Shown in pieces: positions 18,540 to 27,325 of a DNA stretch of 64,000 bases; position 1 is the stretch's first letter, and every line of letters starts with the position of its first letter. Under the pieces are notes generated by a model. The model saw only the letters and a list, made by a program, of their open reading frames with translations, was not told where the DNA came from and ran no database searches. This DNA is from Croceibacterium segetis (GTDB taxonomy: Bacteria > Pseudomonadota > Alphaproteobacteria > Sphingomonadales > Sphingomonadaceae), in NCBI RefSeq assembly GCF_011320115.1, contig NZ_JAANOZ010000001.1:124001-188000 (forward strand), in the 5' to 3' direction. A program made the translations under genes and the position numbers.

Positions 18540-19525
18540 TGGCCACCGGGGAGGGCCTGGCGCTCGTCGAGCTCGACGACGACGGCGTGGCGACCGCGTT
18601 TCGTGCCGATGTCCTCGCCGGGCTCGTGCAGCCGCAGAAGGCGGTCCCGGCGCGCTGGCTCTACGACGACGCGGGTTCGGAGCTGTTCGAGGAAATCACC
18701 CGCCTGCCGGAATACTATCCGACCCGCGCCGAAACCGAGATTCTCAGCGAGCGCTGCGGCGAATTCCGCGAGTTGATCGGGCCGGGCAGGGCGGTGGTGG
18801 AGTTCGGCTCGGGCAGTTCGGTCAAGACCCCGCTGCTGCTCGCCTGCATCGAGCCGGCGGCCTACGTTCCGCTCGACATCTCGGGCGACTTCCTGCGCGC
18901 CGCGGCGGACGACCTGGCGGCCAAGTTTCCCGATCTGCCGGTCTATCCGGTCGAGGCCGACTTCATGCGCGAAGTCGCCCTTCCGCCGGCGGTGCGCGAG
19001 CTGCCCAAGCTCGGCTTCTTCCCCGGCTCGACGATCGGCAACATGGTCGCGCGCACCGCCGTCGACCTGCTGCGCTCGATGCGGGCGACGCTTGGGCAGG
19101 GCTCGCAACTGCTCATCGGCATGGACCTGATCAAGGACGTCGCCGTGCTCGAAGCGGCCTACGACGATGCGAAGGGGGTGACCGCCGAGTTCAACCTCAA
19201 CCTCGCCCGGCGCATCAACCGCGAACTCGGCGGCACCCTGCCGCTCGACAAGCTGCGCCACGTCGCGCGCTGGAACGACACTTACGCACGGATCGAGATG
19301 CACCTCGAGGCGCTGGAGGACCTTGAATTCGAAGTCTCCGGCCGCCGCTTCGCGCTGCGCCGGGGCGAGACAATCCACACCGAGAACAGCCACAAGTTCG
19401 ACCTGCGCAGCCAGAACACGCTTCTCCTCGCCGGCGGCTGGACGCCGGCGCGGCGGTGGCTCGACGGCGAAGGACGTTTTTCACTGATCCTGGCCGACTG
19501 GACGATCCCGCGCGGGGCGCCGTGA
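18539..19525 (+). CDS. egtD: L-histidine N-alpha-methyltransferase EgtD
   Basis: EgtD makes hercynine by trimethylating histidine with SAM, the first step of ergothioneine synthesis. The 328-residue protein has the SAM-binding motif E-F-G-S-G-S-S at 88-94 and P-L-D-I-S about 25 residues later. The family element L-P-E-Y-Y-P-T-R is near residue 56. The ATG overlaps the egtB stop, giving tight coupling. A longer upstream frame runs into egtB and is discarded. Confidence 0.97.
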   Translation: MATGEGLALVELDDDGVATAFRADVLAGLVQPQKAVPARWLYDDAGSELFEEITRLPEYYPTRAETEILSERCGEFRELIGPGRAVVEFGSGSSVKTPLLLACIEPAAYVPLDISGDFLRAAADDLAAKFPDLPVYPVEADFMREVALPPAVRELPKLGFFPGSTIGNMVARTAVDLLRSMRATLGQGSQLLIGMDLIKDVAVLEAAYDDAKGVTAEFNLNLARRINRELGGTLPLDKLRHVARWNDTYARIEMHLEALEDLEFEVSGRRFALRRGETIHTENSHKFDLRSQNTLLLAGGWTPARRWLDGEGRFSLILADWTIPRGAP

Positions 19526-20454
19526 ACGGCTGGCCGCGCCTCGATTACGCTGCCGACAAGGGCACGATCGAGACGCTTCACCTGCTGCTGCAACTGATCG
19601 GCAAGCTGCCGCTGCGGCTGCAGCCCTGGCTCAACCACGGCTGGCACGTCGCGCTGCGGATCACGCCGCGCGGGGCGATCACCCGCTCGCTGCCGGCGGG
19701 CGAGCGCCACTTCACCGTCGAACTGGACTTCCTCGACGGCGCCATCCGCGTCGAATGCGAAAACGGCGCGCGGGAAAGTCTGCCCATCGGTGGCGAGACT
19801 GTCGCCGAGGTTCATCGCGGACTTGGGGCGCTGTTAGCCGCGCTCGGCTTGCCGGCGCCGCTCTACGGCGCGCCCAACGAGATGCCCGATCCGCTGCCCT
19901 TCGCTTCAGATGCCCGCCCGCGCGAGTGGGACGCGGACGCGGCGCGCCGTCTGCATGGCGCGTTCCTGTGCGCCGACCGAAATTTCAACGCCTTCCGTTC
20001 GCTCTACCGAGGAAAGACATCGCCGAGCCACTTGTTCTGGGGCAGTTTCGACCTGGCGGTGACGCGCTTCTCGGGGCGTAAGGCGCCTCGCCATCCCGGC
20101 GGAGTTCCTCATCTGCCCGACGGCGTGACTCGCGAAGCCTACAGCCATGAAGTCATCAGCGCAGGCTTCTGGCCCGGCGGCGGCGGCTTCGACGAAGCGG
20201 CGTTCTACGCTTACGCTTATCCGACGCCGGAGGGACTTGCCGGCGCGCCGGTCGAGCCCGCCGGAGCGACATGGAACGCCCAGCTCGGCGAGTTCCTGCT
20301 GCCCTATGCTGCGCTACGCGAGGCGGACGATCCCGACGCTCTGGTGCAGCAATTCCTGCAATCGACCTTCGCCGCCGCGGCAGACCTGCTCGATTGGCCC
20401 GGCGGTGTCGTGATCGGTCCTGCGCCGAGCTACGGACGCCCGCCGGCCGCCTGA
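19522..20454 (+). CDS. DUF5996 family protein
   Basis: The 310-residue protein begins V-N-G-W-P-R-L-D-Y at a GTG that overlaps the egtD stop by 4 nt, so it is the third gene of the egtBD operon. It matches my recollection of DUF5996: an N-terminal W-P-x-L-x-Y, then H-L-x-x-Q-x-x-G-K and W-L-N-H-G-W-H-V. The protein is soluble, has no signal peptide and is rich in aromatic residues. No enzyme activity is known to me. Its coupling to egtD suggests a role in thiol or redox metabolism, but that is inference. Confidence 0.8.
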   Translation: MNGWPRLDYAADKGTIETLHLLLQLIGKLPLRLQPWLNHGWHVALRITPRGAITRSLPAGERHFTVELDFLDGAIRVECENGARESLPIGGETVAEVHRGLGALLAALGLPAPLYGAPNEMPDPLPFASDARPREWDADAARRLHGAFLCADRNFNAFRSLYRGKTSPSHLFWGSFDLAVTRFSGRKAPRHPGGVPHLPDGVTREAYSHEVISAGFWPGGGGFDEAAFYAYAYPTPEGLAGAPVEPAGATWNAQLGEFLLPYAALREADDPDALVQQFLQSTFAAAADLLDWPGGVVIGPAPSYGRPPAA

Positions 20455-20497
20455 TCCGCTCATCGCAAAGCAAGCCTCGACGGACTATATAGCGGTG

Positions 20498-21169
20498 ATG
20501 GACTTCGCCTCGATCTGGGACCAGCTGGAGCACAACATCCGCGCGTTGCCGCAATCGCAGCTGATGCTGGCGGCACTCGTGGCGATGGCGCTCGGGCTGC
20601 TCGGCTCTCTGGTGATCCGCCGCGTGCCCGCGCTCGGCCGCACGCTCAGGAGCGTAAGCACGCTCGGGCTGATGGGGGTGCTGCTGCTGGTGGTGCTGCA
20701 GCTTTCACGGCTGGATTCGCGCTTCGACATGGCGGTGCCGCAGCTCGGGCTGCCCGAGCAGGTCGTCGAAGGCCGCGAGACCCGGGTGCCGCTGGCGCCC
20801 GACGGGCATTACTGGATCCGCGCCACGGTCAACGGCATCCCGGCGAGCTTCCTGGTCGACACCGGCGCTACGGTGACCGCGGTCTCCGCCGAGACTGCCG
20901 ACCGGCTCGGGCTCGAGCCGCGCGGAGCGGGCATTCCCGTGCGCATGCAGACCGCCAACGGCGCCGTCGCCGCGCAGCTGACCACGATCGACGAGCTGCG
21001 CTTCGGCAACGTCGCCGCGCGCGGCATCGACGCGATCATCGCGCCCGGGCTGGGCCCGACCAACGTGATCGGCATGAACGTGCTCTCGCGCCTCGCCTCG
21101 TGGCGGGTCGAAGGACAGACGATGATCCTCGTGCCGCACCATCCCCAGCCCACCGCATCCGGCGATTGA
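20498..21169 (+). CDS. Membrane-anchored retropepsin-like aspartic protease (clan AA, TIGR02281-type)
   Basis: The 223-residue protein has two N-terminal transmembrane helices (about residues 20-40 and 52-70). A periplasmic or cytoplasmic protease domain follows, with the single catalytic motif V-D-T-G-A-T near residue 121. The later element G-P-T-N-V-I-G-M-N-V-L completes the half-barrel. Such one-motif enzymes act as dimers, like retroviral proteases; the related SpoIIGA- and Rickettsia APRc-type enzymes are examples. Natural substrates in sphingomonads are unknown. A GTG one codon upstream (20495) is an alternative start. Confidence 0.9.
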   Translation: MDFASIWDQLEHNIRALPQSQLMLAALVAMALGLLGSLVIRRVPALGRTLRSVSTLGLMGVLLLVVLQLSRLDSRFDMAVPQLGLPEQVVEGRETRVPLAPDGHYWIRATVNGIPASFLVDTGATVTAVSAETADRLGLEPRGAGIPVRMQTANGAVAAQLTTIDELRFGNVAARGIDAIIAPGLGPTNVIGMNVLSRLASWRVEGQTMILVPHHPQPTASGD

Positions 21170-21225
21170 CGCGGGTCCGGCGGCGCTCCACTCTCGCTTT
21201 CGACAAGGGGTGGGAGAGGTTACGC

Positions 21226-22599
21226 ATGGCCAGCAGTCCGGCAACGGCCGACAACCGTTTCGACGTTGCCGCCTTCATCGACGCGCGGGCGATCGGCCGG
21301 CGCGAGATTGCCATGCTGGTGGTCTGTTCGATCGTCCTCTTCATCGACGGTTTCGACATGTACTTCCTCGGCAAGATCGCCCCGGCGGTCGCGCGGGGGC
21401 TCGGCGGGCAGCCGGTCGACATGACGATGGTGTTCACCTGGCAGCAGATCGGCCTCGCCGCGGGTGCTTTCACGATGCCGCCGCTGGCCGACAAGATCGG
21501 CCGCAAGCCGATGCTCGTCGCCTGCCTGGCCGGATTCGGCTTGCTGTCCTTCGCCGGGGCGTTCGCCACATCGCTTTTGCAACTGGCGGCGCTGCGGGGG
21601 CTTGCAGGGATATTTCTCGCCGGAGCGTTTCCGATCGGACTCACGCTGCTTTCGGAAGTGACGCCGGCGCGAATGCGCTCGCCGTTCATGTCGGTCTCGC
21701 TGGTGTTCCTGTCGGGCGGCAACATCGCCAGCGGCGGTGTCGCGGCCTGGCTGCTCGACATCTACGGCTGGCAGGTCGGCTTCTGGCTCGCCGGGATCCT
21801 GCCGCTGGTCGCGCTGCCGCTGATGTGGCTCGTCCCTGAATCGCTTGCCTTCCGCGTCAGCCGCGACCCGGTCGACCCCAAGATCGCGCGGATCATCCGC
21901 AAGGTCGACCGCGAGATCGTGTTCACCGGCTTCGAGCGCTTCCACTACGGTCCCGAGCAGCCGGCCGGCGCCAAGACGGGCCCGAGCGCCATTCTGAGCC
22001 GCCGCTACCGCCTGCAGACGGTCATCCTGTGGGCCACCTGCTTCCTTTCGCTCGGCAACATCGCGCTGCTGGCGAACTGGCTGCCGACCTATTTCCAGGA
22101 GCTGGGCGGGGTGCCGATCCAGCAATTCGCCAAGTTCCTGATGATCGCTTTCATCGGCGGATCGATCGGCACGCTGTCGATGGGCTGGTTCATGGCGCGC
22201 ACCAACCCGTACTGGCTGATCTGCGGCTTCTTCCTCATTGATGCGGCGGCGATTGCCGCGCTCGGCTGGCTGCCGTTCGGCCTGGGCATTTTCGTCGGTG
22301 CGCTGATGGCATGGAACTTCGCGCAGGTGGGCGGGCAGACCGGGCTCAACACCCTCGCCACGCTCGGCTATCCGCCGACCATGCGCAGCAGCGGGATGGG
22401 CTGGGCCAGCGGCGTCGGACGTTTCGGAGGCATTCTCTTCCCTTACCTCGGCGGAATCGCGCTCAAGGCGGCTTTGCCGCTGAGCACGCTCATGCTGCTG
22501 ATCGCCGTGCCCGCGGTGCTCGTTTCGGTGCTGATCGCCATCCTCGCAATCGGCACGAAGCGCCAGGCGGCGGAGGAAGGGAGCTCCGCCGCCGCCTGA
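21226..22599 (+). CDS. MFS transporter, aromatic acid:H+ symporter (AAHS) type
   Basis: The 457-residue protein has 12 predicted transmembrane helices and the MFS loop motif D-K-I-G-R-K-P near residue 89. The first helix carries D-G-F-D-M, the signature of the AAHS (PcaK/BenK-like) subfamily, which imports benzoate-like acids by proton symport. A strong GGGAGAGG ribosome binding site fixes the ATG at 21226. It faces the TonB-dependent receptor at 22645; outer- and inner-membrane uptake of one aromatic compound is a reasonable guess. No ring-cleavage genes are nearby. Confidence 0.9.
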   Translation: MASSPATADNRFDVAAFIDARAIGRREIAMLVVCSIVLFIDGFDMYFLGKIAPAVARGLGGQPVDMTMVFTWQQIGLAAGAFTMPPLADKIGRKPMLVACLAGFGLLSFAGAFATSLLQLAALRGLAGIFLAGAFPIGLTLLSEVTPARMRSPFMSVSLVFLSGGNIASGGVAAWLLDIYGWQVGFWLAGILPLVALPLMWLVPESLAFRVSRDPVDPKIARIIRKVDREIVFTGFERFHYGPEQPAGAKTGPSAILSRRYRLQTVILWATCFLSLGNIALLANWLPTYFQELGGVPIQQFAKFLMIAFIGGSIGTLSMGWFMARTNPYWLICGFFLIDAAAIAALGWLPFGLGIFVGALMAWNFAQVGGQTGLNTLATLGYPPTMRSSGMGWASGVGRFGGILFPYLGGIALKAALPLSTLMLLIAVPAVLVSVLIAILAIGTKRQAAEEGSSAAA

Positions 22600-22611
22600 C
22601 GGCCCCGTTAT

Positions 22612-22639
22612 CCTGCCGGCCCCTGGGTGGCCGGGCGGG
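22612..22639. terminator. Bidirectional hairpin between convergent MFS and TonB-receptor genes
   Basis: CCTGCCGGCC pairs with GGCCGGGCGG, with one mismatch, across a 7-nt loop between the two stops. It lacks a T-run, so it is only a candidate shared terminator. Confidence 0.45.
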
Positions 22640-22644
22640 ATTGC

Positions 22645-25600
22645 TCAGAGCTTGAACTTGACGCCGACGGTGTAGCGCCGCCCGAGCACGTCGAAGAGGC
22701 TGGCGTTGTACTGCGCCGATGCGCCGGTGAAGGTCGAATAGTAACCCGTCGCCGGCGGGGCCTTGTCGAACAGGTTGGTGACCGATCCCCAGATCTGCAT
22801 CGTGGAGCCGCCGATCGGTACCTCGTAGCTGAGCCGCAAGTCGGCGTAGAACACTGAGGGCACCGAGTTGTCGGCGATGTTCACTCCCTCTTCGGCAGGC
22901 ACCGTCCCGAACAGGTATGTCCGTTTGCCTTTGCCGATCAGGCGGCCCTGGAAGAAGACCGAGAACGGACCGTTCGAATAAGTGACGTTCCCGGTTCCCT
23001 TGAAGTGCGGGAACAGGCCCACGGCGCCGGTATCGGGGGCGATGCCGGTCAAGCCATCGAACTGCGTCACCAACCCGGTCGGGTTGACGGCGGTAGGTGC
23101 CCCGATGTCGGTGCGGTCGAGCAGCCAGGTCATGAACAAGCGCGTCGCGAGACTTTCATCGCCACCACCGAACAGGCTCAGGCTCGTGCGGTAGTCGATT
23201 TCCGCATCGATCCCCTGCACGCGCGATGCGGCGACGTTGACGAATTGATTGCCGACCAGGATGATCTTGTTGTTGTCCGCCGGGTCGAGCGTGACGAGAT
23301 TGCAGAACTGGGGATCGCCGCCGATCAGGCACTGCCGCGCCACCTCGTTGGTGCCGACAGTGGCGATCGCATCCTTGATCTGGATCTTGTACCAGTCGAC
23401 CGACGCCGAAAGTCCGGGCAGGAACGAAGGCGTGACCACCGCGCCGAGGGTGTAGGTATCGGCCTGCTCCGGCTTGATGTTCGGATTGCCCCCGGAGAAG
23501 ATCGTGATCTGGTAGGTCTTTCCGCCCCAGGCGGGGTTGTCCGCCGCGGTTCGCGGATCGGTGACGTTGCCCACACCGCCGGTCTTGTCGAAGCGTTCCG
23601 ATAGGTTGCCGGCGCGGACGTCGCGTGAATAGGTCCCGCGGAAGCGGACGAAGTCGAACAGGCCGACTTCAAGGCCCCCCTTGTAGGCCCATATCGTGCC
23701 CGATCCCGAATAGTCGGCCCAGCGTACCGCGCCGTCCGCATTCGCATGGATCGCCTTGGTGTCGAGCAACGGAATGTAGATTTCGCCGAAAGCCTCTTTG
23801 ACGTCCGACGCGCCCTGGATGTTGGAGACCTTGGAAAACTGGAATGCCACGGTATTGCCGGCGCAGTCGGCCGGATTGGCCCCGCGAAGGCCGAGGGCCG
23901 CGTTGTCGCACATCACCGGATGGAACGCGCCGGTGAAGTCCGAGGCCCGGTTGGCGGTGTCCTGCACCACCTGGCGAATCGTTTCCTTGCGGTACGATGC
24001 GCCGACGGCAAGCGAAATGGGGCCCGCCCAGCCATCGAAGAGATTGCCGTGCGCCGAGACCTCGGCCAGGTGCTGGACGAAGGTGGTGATGTTCCGCTTG
24101 GGTGCGACCGCGTCGTAGGACAGGGTCTCGCCGGTGTAGCCCAGATTGGCGAAGTAAAGCGGGGTGTCGACGTGCGTGCCGGGGTCGTTACCGAGCACGT
24201 AATCGATCGCTTCGGACGACGCATTGCCGCGCCCGAACAGATTGAGCGGCTGGCATCCCGGGAACGCGGCCGCGCCCGCTGCGACGGTCGATACCCGGCA
24301 CACGATGTTGCCGTTTGCATCCCGCACCGCATCGACCGCCGCGAAAATCCGATCGACCCGCAGCGTGTACTGGTCCCAGACGCGCCGGCTGTGGCCGTAC
24401 TGGTAGAAGCCGTCGACTTTCCACCCGCTCAGGAAGCCGTCGCCGCCGATCTCGGCATTGAAGCCGGCGGTGCCGACGTCCTGCGTCGTGCGATCGGCGA
24501 ACCACACGTCACCGATGTCGAGGATGCTGCCGTCGCGCCGCAACTGGAACGAGGCGATGTTGTTGGCGATCATCGTCTGGCGCAGCGAATCCGGCAGGAA
24601 CGCGTTGTCCTGGAAGATCGTGATCGCGGTCGGTGAGCCCTGCAGCGAGGCGCGCGGGTTGTTGTACTGGAACTGATGATTGTAGCCGCGCACGTATTGC
24701 GCGAACAGTTTGATGTTGTCGCTCACTTCGTAGTCGCCGTAGGCGAAAATCGAGTAGCGGTCGGTGTCCGGATAGAGCGTAAAGACTTCGCTGTTGAGGT
24801 CGTCGCCGCTGCCGCCGACGGTTCGTCCGGCGTTCGGGCCGGTGCCGCCGACTACACCCTGAGTCACGGTTCCGGGAACGAATGGCGCGTAATTGCCATT
24901 GCGATCGAACGCCAGACCATTGATCACCTTCCCCGGCGCCGAGATTATGCCGTCGAACGATGCGCTCATGGAGTGGACGTTGGCAAAGTCGGTCCACACG
25001 CCGTTGATCTGAACCGAGCCGGTGCTGGTGTACCAGTCGCGCCCGCGGAGCGTGTGGATGCCTTCCATCGAGGCCTTCGATCCGGCCAGAAGGATGTGCC
25101 CGCGCTCACCGACATTGAAGCCCCAGGCAAGCTTGGCTTCGTAATTGTAGCCGTCGTCACGGTCGGTGAAGCCGCCTTGCAGGTCGGCCTGCAGGCCGGT
25201 GAAATTGGTGTCGAGCAGGAAATTGACCACGCCGGCGACGGCATCGGTGCCGTACGCGGCGGAGGCGCCGCCGGTCACGGTTTCGATGCCCTTTATCATG
25301 GCTTCGGGAAACAGGTTGATGTCGACGCCGCCGAAGGCGCTCGAGGACGGGAAGCGCCGTCCGTTGAGCAGGGTAAGCGTGCGGTTGGCGCCCAGGCCGC
25401 GCAAGTTGAGGTTGCCGGTGCCGCCGCGCAGGAAGAAGTTCGAACTGACGGGAGTCTGGTTGTTGTAGAATTGCGGCAGCTGGCTGACGCTGTTGATCAG
25501 CGCCGTCGGATCCATCTTGGTGAGTTCTTCCGCTGCCACCGCGGTGACCGGCACCGGTGAATCCATGCCGTTGGTGACCACCCGCGAACCGGTGACGACG

Positions 25601-25797
25601 ATTTCCTTGCCATCCGCTGCCGCGGTTTGAGTGGGCGATGAATCCGCAGGCTGTTCGTCGGCGGCGGCGGCGGCCGTATCGGCGGCGGCCTCTTCGGCCA
25701 GCGCCGGCGTGCCGGCCAACGCAAGCGCGGCCAGGCTGGCTCCGGTAAGCAATCCCCGCGTCGCGGACATGCCGGCGGCTTTGGCGATGAACCTCAT
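22645..25797 (-). CDS. TonB-dependent receptor
   Basis: The 1050-residue outer-membrane protein has a signal peptide (about 1-34) and an A/D-rich linker. A TonB box-like E-I-V-V-T-G-S is near residue 65, followed by a plug domain with G-L-G-A-N-R-T-L-T-L-L-N-G-R-R, typical of the large sphingomonad/Caulobacter receptor subfamily. A 22-strand barrel follows, ending in a C-terminal aromatic-type strand (V-G-V-K-F-K-L). It has an even number of extracellular cysteines. It is divergent from a LysR gene across 128 bp and converges with the AAHS transporter. The substrate is unknown; oligosaccharide or aromatic uptake is more likely than siderophores, because no iron-responsive site is evident. Confidence 0.95.
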   Translation of the reverse strand: MRFIAKAAGMSATRGLLTGASLAALALAGTPALAEEAAADTAAAAADEQPADSSPTQTAAADGKEIVVTGSRVVTNGMDSPVPVTAVAAEELTKMDPTALINSVSQLPQFYNNQTPVSSNFFLRGGTGNLNLRGLGANRTLTLLNGRRFPSSSAFGGVDINLFPEAMIKGIETVTGGASAAYGTDAVAGVVNFLLDTNFTGLQADLQGGFTDRDDGYNYEAKLAWGFNVGERGHILLAGSKASMEGIHTLRGRDWYTSTGSVQINGVWTDFANVHSMSASFDGIISAPGKVINGLAFDRNGNYAPFVPGTVTQGVVGGTGPNAGRTVGGSGDDLNSEVFTLYPDTDRYSIFAYGDYEVSDNIKLFAQYVRGYNHQFQYNNPRASLQGSPTAITIFQDNAFLPDSLRQTMIANNIASFQLRRDGSILDIGDVWFADRTTQDVGTAGFNAEIGGDGFLSGWKVDGFYQYGHSRRVWDQYTLRVDRIFAAVDAVRDANGNIVCRVSTVAAGAAAFPGCQPLNLFGRGNASSEAIDYVLGNDPGTHVDTPLYFANLGYTGETLSYDAVAPKRNITTFVQHLAEVSAHGNLFDGWAGPISLAVGASYRKETIRQVVQDTANRASDFTGAFHPVMCDNAALGLRGANPADCAGNTVAFQFSKVSNIQGASDVKEAFGEIYIPLLDTKAIHANADGAVRWADYSGSGTIWAYKGGLEVGLFDFVRFRGTYSRDVRAGNLSERFDKTGGVGNVTDPRTAADNPAWGGKTYQITIFSGGNPNIKPEQADTYTLGAVVTPSFLPGLSASVDWYKIQIKDAIATVGTNEVARQCLIGGDPQFCNLVTLDPADNNKIILVGNQFVNVAASRVQGIDAEIDYRTSLSLFGGGDESLATRLFMTWLLDRTDIGAPTAVNPTGLVTQFDGLTGIAPDTGAVGLFPHFKGTGNVTYSNGPFSVFFQGRLIGKGKRTYLFGTVPAEEGVNIADNSVPSVFYADLRLSYEVPIGGSTMQIWGSVTNLFDKAPPATGYYSTFTGASAQYNASLFDVLGRRYTVGVKFKL

Positions 25798-25853
25798 GCA
25801 ATTCCCTCCCCATGGTCACTTATCTTTTCGAAGGCCGTTTCCAGGCAAATCGC

Positions 25854-25897
25854 GCTTCGAAGCAACGCATCGCAAAGTGATGACAGGGCATTCACTT
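25854..25897. promoter_or_regulatory. Candidate LysR operator region between receptor and regulator
   Basis: This divergent spacer holds a 10-bp palindrome GCTTCGAAGC (25854-25863) and an interrupted inverted repeat AAGTGA...TCACTT (25875-25897). A further TTCGAA is at 25827. These are plausible binding and activation sites for the LysR regulator at 25926. Confidence 0.4.
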
Positions 25898-25925
25898 CTA
25901 GTTATGGGTAATCGGGGGAGGGATA

Positions 25926-26897
25926 ATGGCCAGCTTACCTTTCACGTTGCGTCAGCTCGACGTCTTCGCCAGCCTGTGCGCCACGCGAAGCTTCCGCCGA
26001 AGTGCGGAAAGTCTCGGTATTTCACAGGCTTCGGTGAGCAATCAGATCAAGGCGCTCGAGCAGCAGCTCGGTGTCGCCTTGTTCACCCGCCGGCCTGGAC
26101 AGCGTCCGACGGTGACCAGCGAAGGCATGGCCTTTCTCGACGACCTGCGCACATTTCAGGCTGCGGGTGAGGCGCTTGCGTCACACCGCCGGAGGGCGGC
26201 GGAAGCCGAGGACCCGGCGCTCTATCGCGTGCTCGTCGGGCAGGGCATGCTCGACGGTTACATTCGCCCCAAGCTCGACCGGTTCTTCGCCGGGCACCCG
26301 CGGGTCGAGCTCGAGTTCGAAGCGCAGCCGCCGAGTCCGGACCTGGCCCGCGACCTGGAAGACGGCCGCTACGATTTCGCTCTGATTCACCGCCGCGCCG
26401 ACCGCTCGGTCGAGCCTTACTTTCGCCAGCTCGCGCTCGTGCGCGGCGGAATCTACGGCCACCGCAAGTTCGCCGAAGGCAAGCAGCTGCCGCTGGCGCC
26501 CGACGAGATCAGCACCTTGCCGTTCATCATGCCGCTGGCGGCGCACGGCCGCGAGCAGGACATGCTGCGCTTCTTCGAACGCCACGGCATTCGCCCGCGG
26601 CATGTCATCGGCCATACCCAGTACTACGACGTGCTGGGGGCGATGCTCGATCGGGGGATGGGCATCTCCTCGTTCGCCGACGCCATCCTGCAGCCCGAGA
26701 TGCGCGAGAACGTGATCATGCTCTACCCGCTCGAGAACTGGCGCCTGCTGTGGTACCGCAAGGATCACGGCACCGATCCGCGGCGCGAGGCGGCGGCGAG
26801 CTTCCTGCTATCGAGCGTGCTGCAGGATCCGAACTACCGGACGATCTCGATTTTCGCCGAGGAATACAGCGAGCCGGTCGATCAGCCGGGGAGCTGA
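25926..26897 (+). CDS. LysR-family transcriptional regulator
   Basis: The 323-residue protein has an N-terminal winged-helix domain (about residues 5-65, with F-R-R-S-A-E-S-L-G-I-S-Q-A-S-V-S-N-Q-I) and an effector-binding domain from about residue 90. It is transcribed away from the TonB-dependent receptor and very probably controls it. The 3' end overlaps the convergent VOC gene by 16 bp. The effector is not identifiable from sequence. Confidence 0.93.
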   Translation: MASLPFTLRQLDVFASLCATRSFRRSAESLGISQASVSNQIKALEQQLGVALFTRRPGQRPTVTSEGMAFLDDLRTFQAAGEALASHRRRAAEAEDPALYRVLVGQGMLDGYIRPKLDRFFAGHPRVELEFEAQPPSPDLARDLEDGRYDFALIHRRADRSVEPYFRQLALVRGGIYGHRKFAEGKQLPLAPDEISTLPFIMPLAAHGREQDMLRFFERHGIRPRHVIGHTQYYDVLGAMLDRGMGISSFADAILQPEMRENVIMLYPLENWRLLWYRKDHGTDPRREAAASFLLSSVLQDPNYRTISIFAEEYSEPVDQPGS

Positions 26898-27271
26898 ACG
26901 AGCTCGATTTCGTGCCCCTGCGGGCTGTGCAACACGGCGACCTTGATGCCGTCGCCGACGGTGATGATCCCGGTGCCCTTTTGCGCTCCGGCCGAAAGAG
27001 CCCGTTCGTGGGCCGCGGCGATGTCGCTGGTCTGGATGCCGACGGCGCCGTGGCCGTGGCCGACCGTGACGTCGCGCCCGTCCTTGTAAGCGACGAGCAT
27101 GAGGCTGGGTCCTCCCGCATGAGCCGGCAGCGCGAGTACCTTCTCGTGGAACTCGGCCTCGTCGAAGGTCTGCGCGACTTCGAAGCCGAAAGCTTCGCGC
27201 CAGAACGCCAGCGCGGGGACGATCTCGGGTACGTTGAGCTTGAAGAAGGCGAGGCGAAGGTCCGGTTCCAT
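26882..27271 (-). CDS. VOC-family (glyoxalase/bleomycin-resistance fold) protein
   Basis: The 129-residue protein has two beta-alpha-beta-beta-beta modules of the VOC superfamily. It opens F-F-K-L-N-V-P-E-I-V-P-A-L-A-F-W, and a late element H-S-P-Q-G-H-E-I-E-L-V carries the usual glutamate metal ligand. It may be a lyase, a dioxygenase or a binding protein. The start at 27271 is the first ATG that gives a complete domain; longer frames run through the ligase gene on the other strand. Its 3' end overlaps the LysR gene. Confidence 0.85.
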   Translation of the reverse strand: MEPDLRLAFFKLNVPEIVPALAFWREAFGFEVAQTFDEAEFHEKVLALPAHAGGPSLMLVAYKDGRDVTVGHGHGAVGIQTSDIAAAHERALSAGAQKGTGIITVGDGIKVAVLHSPQGHEIELVQLPG

Positions 27272-27325
27272 GGTCGATCGACCTAGCTCAAGGAACCGCC
27301 ATCGCGCAAACGGCATTCCTTTGCC

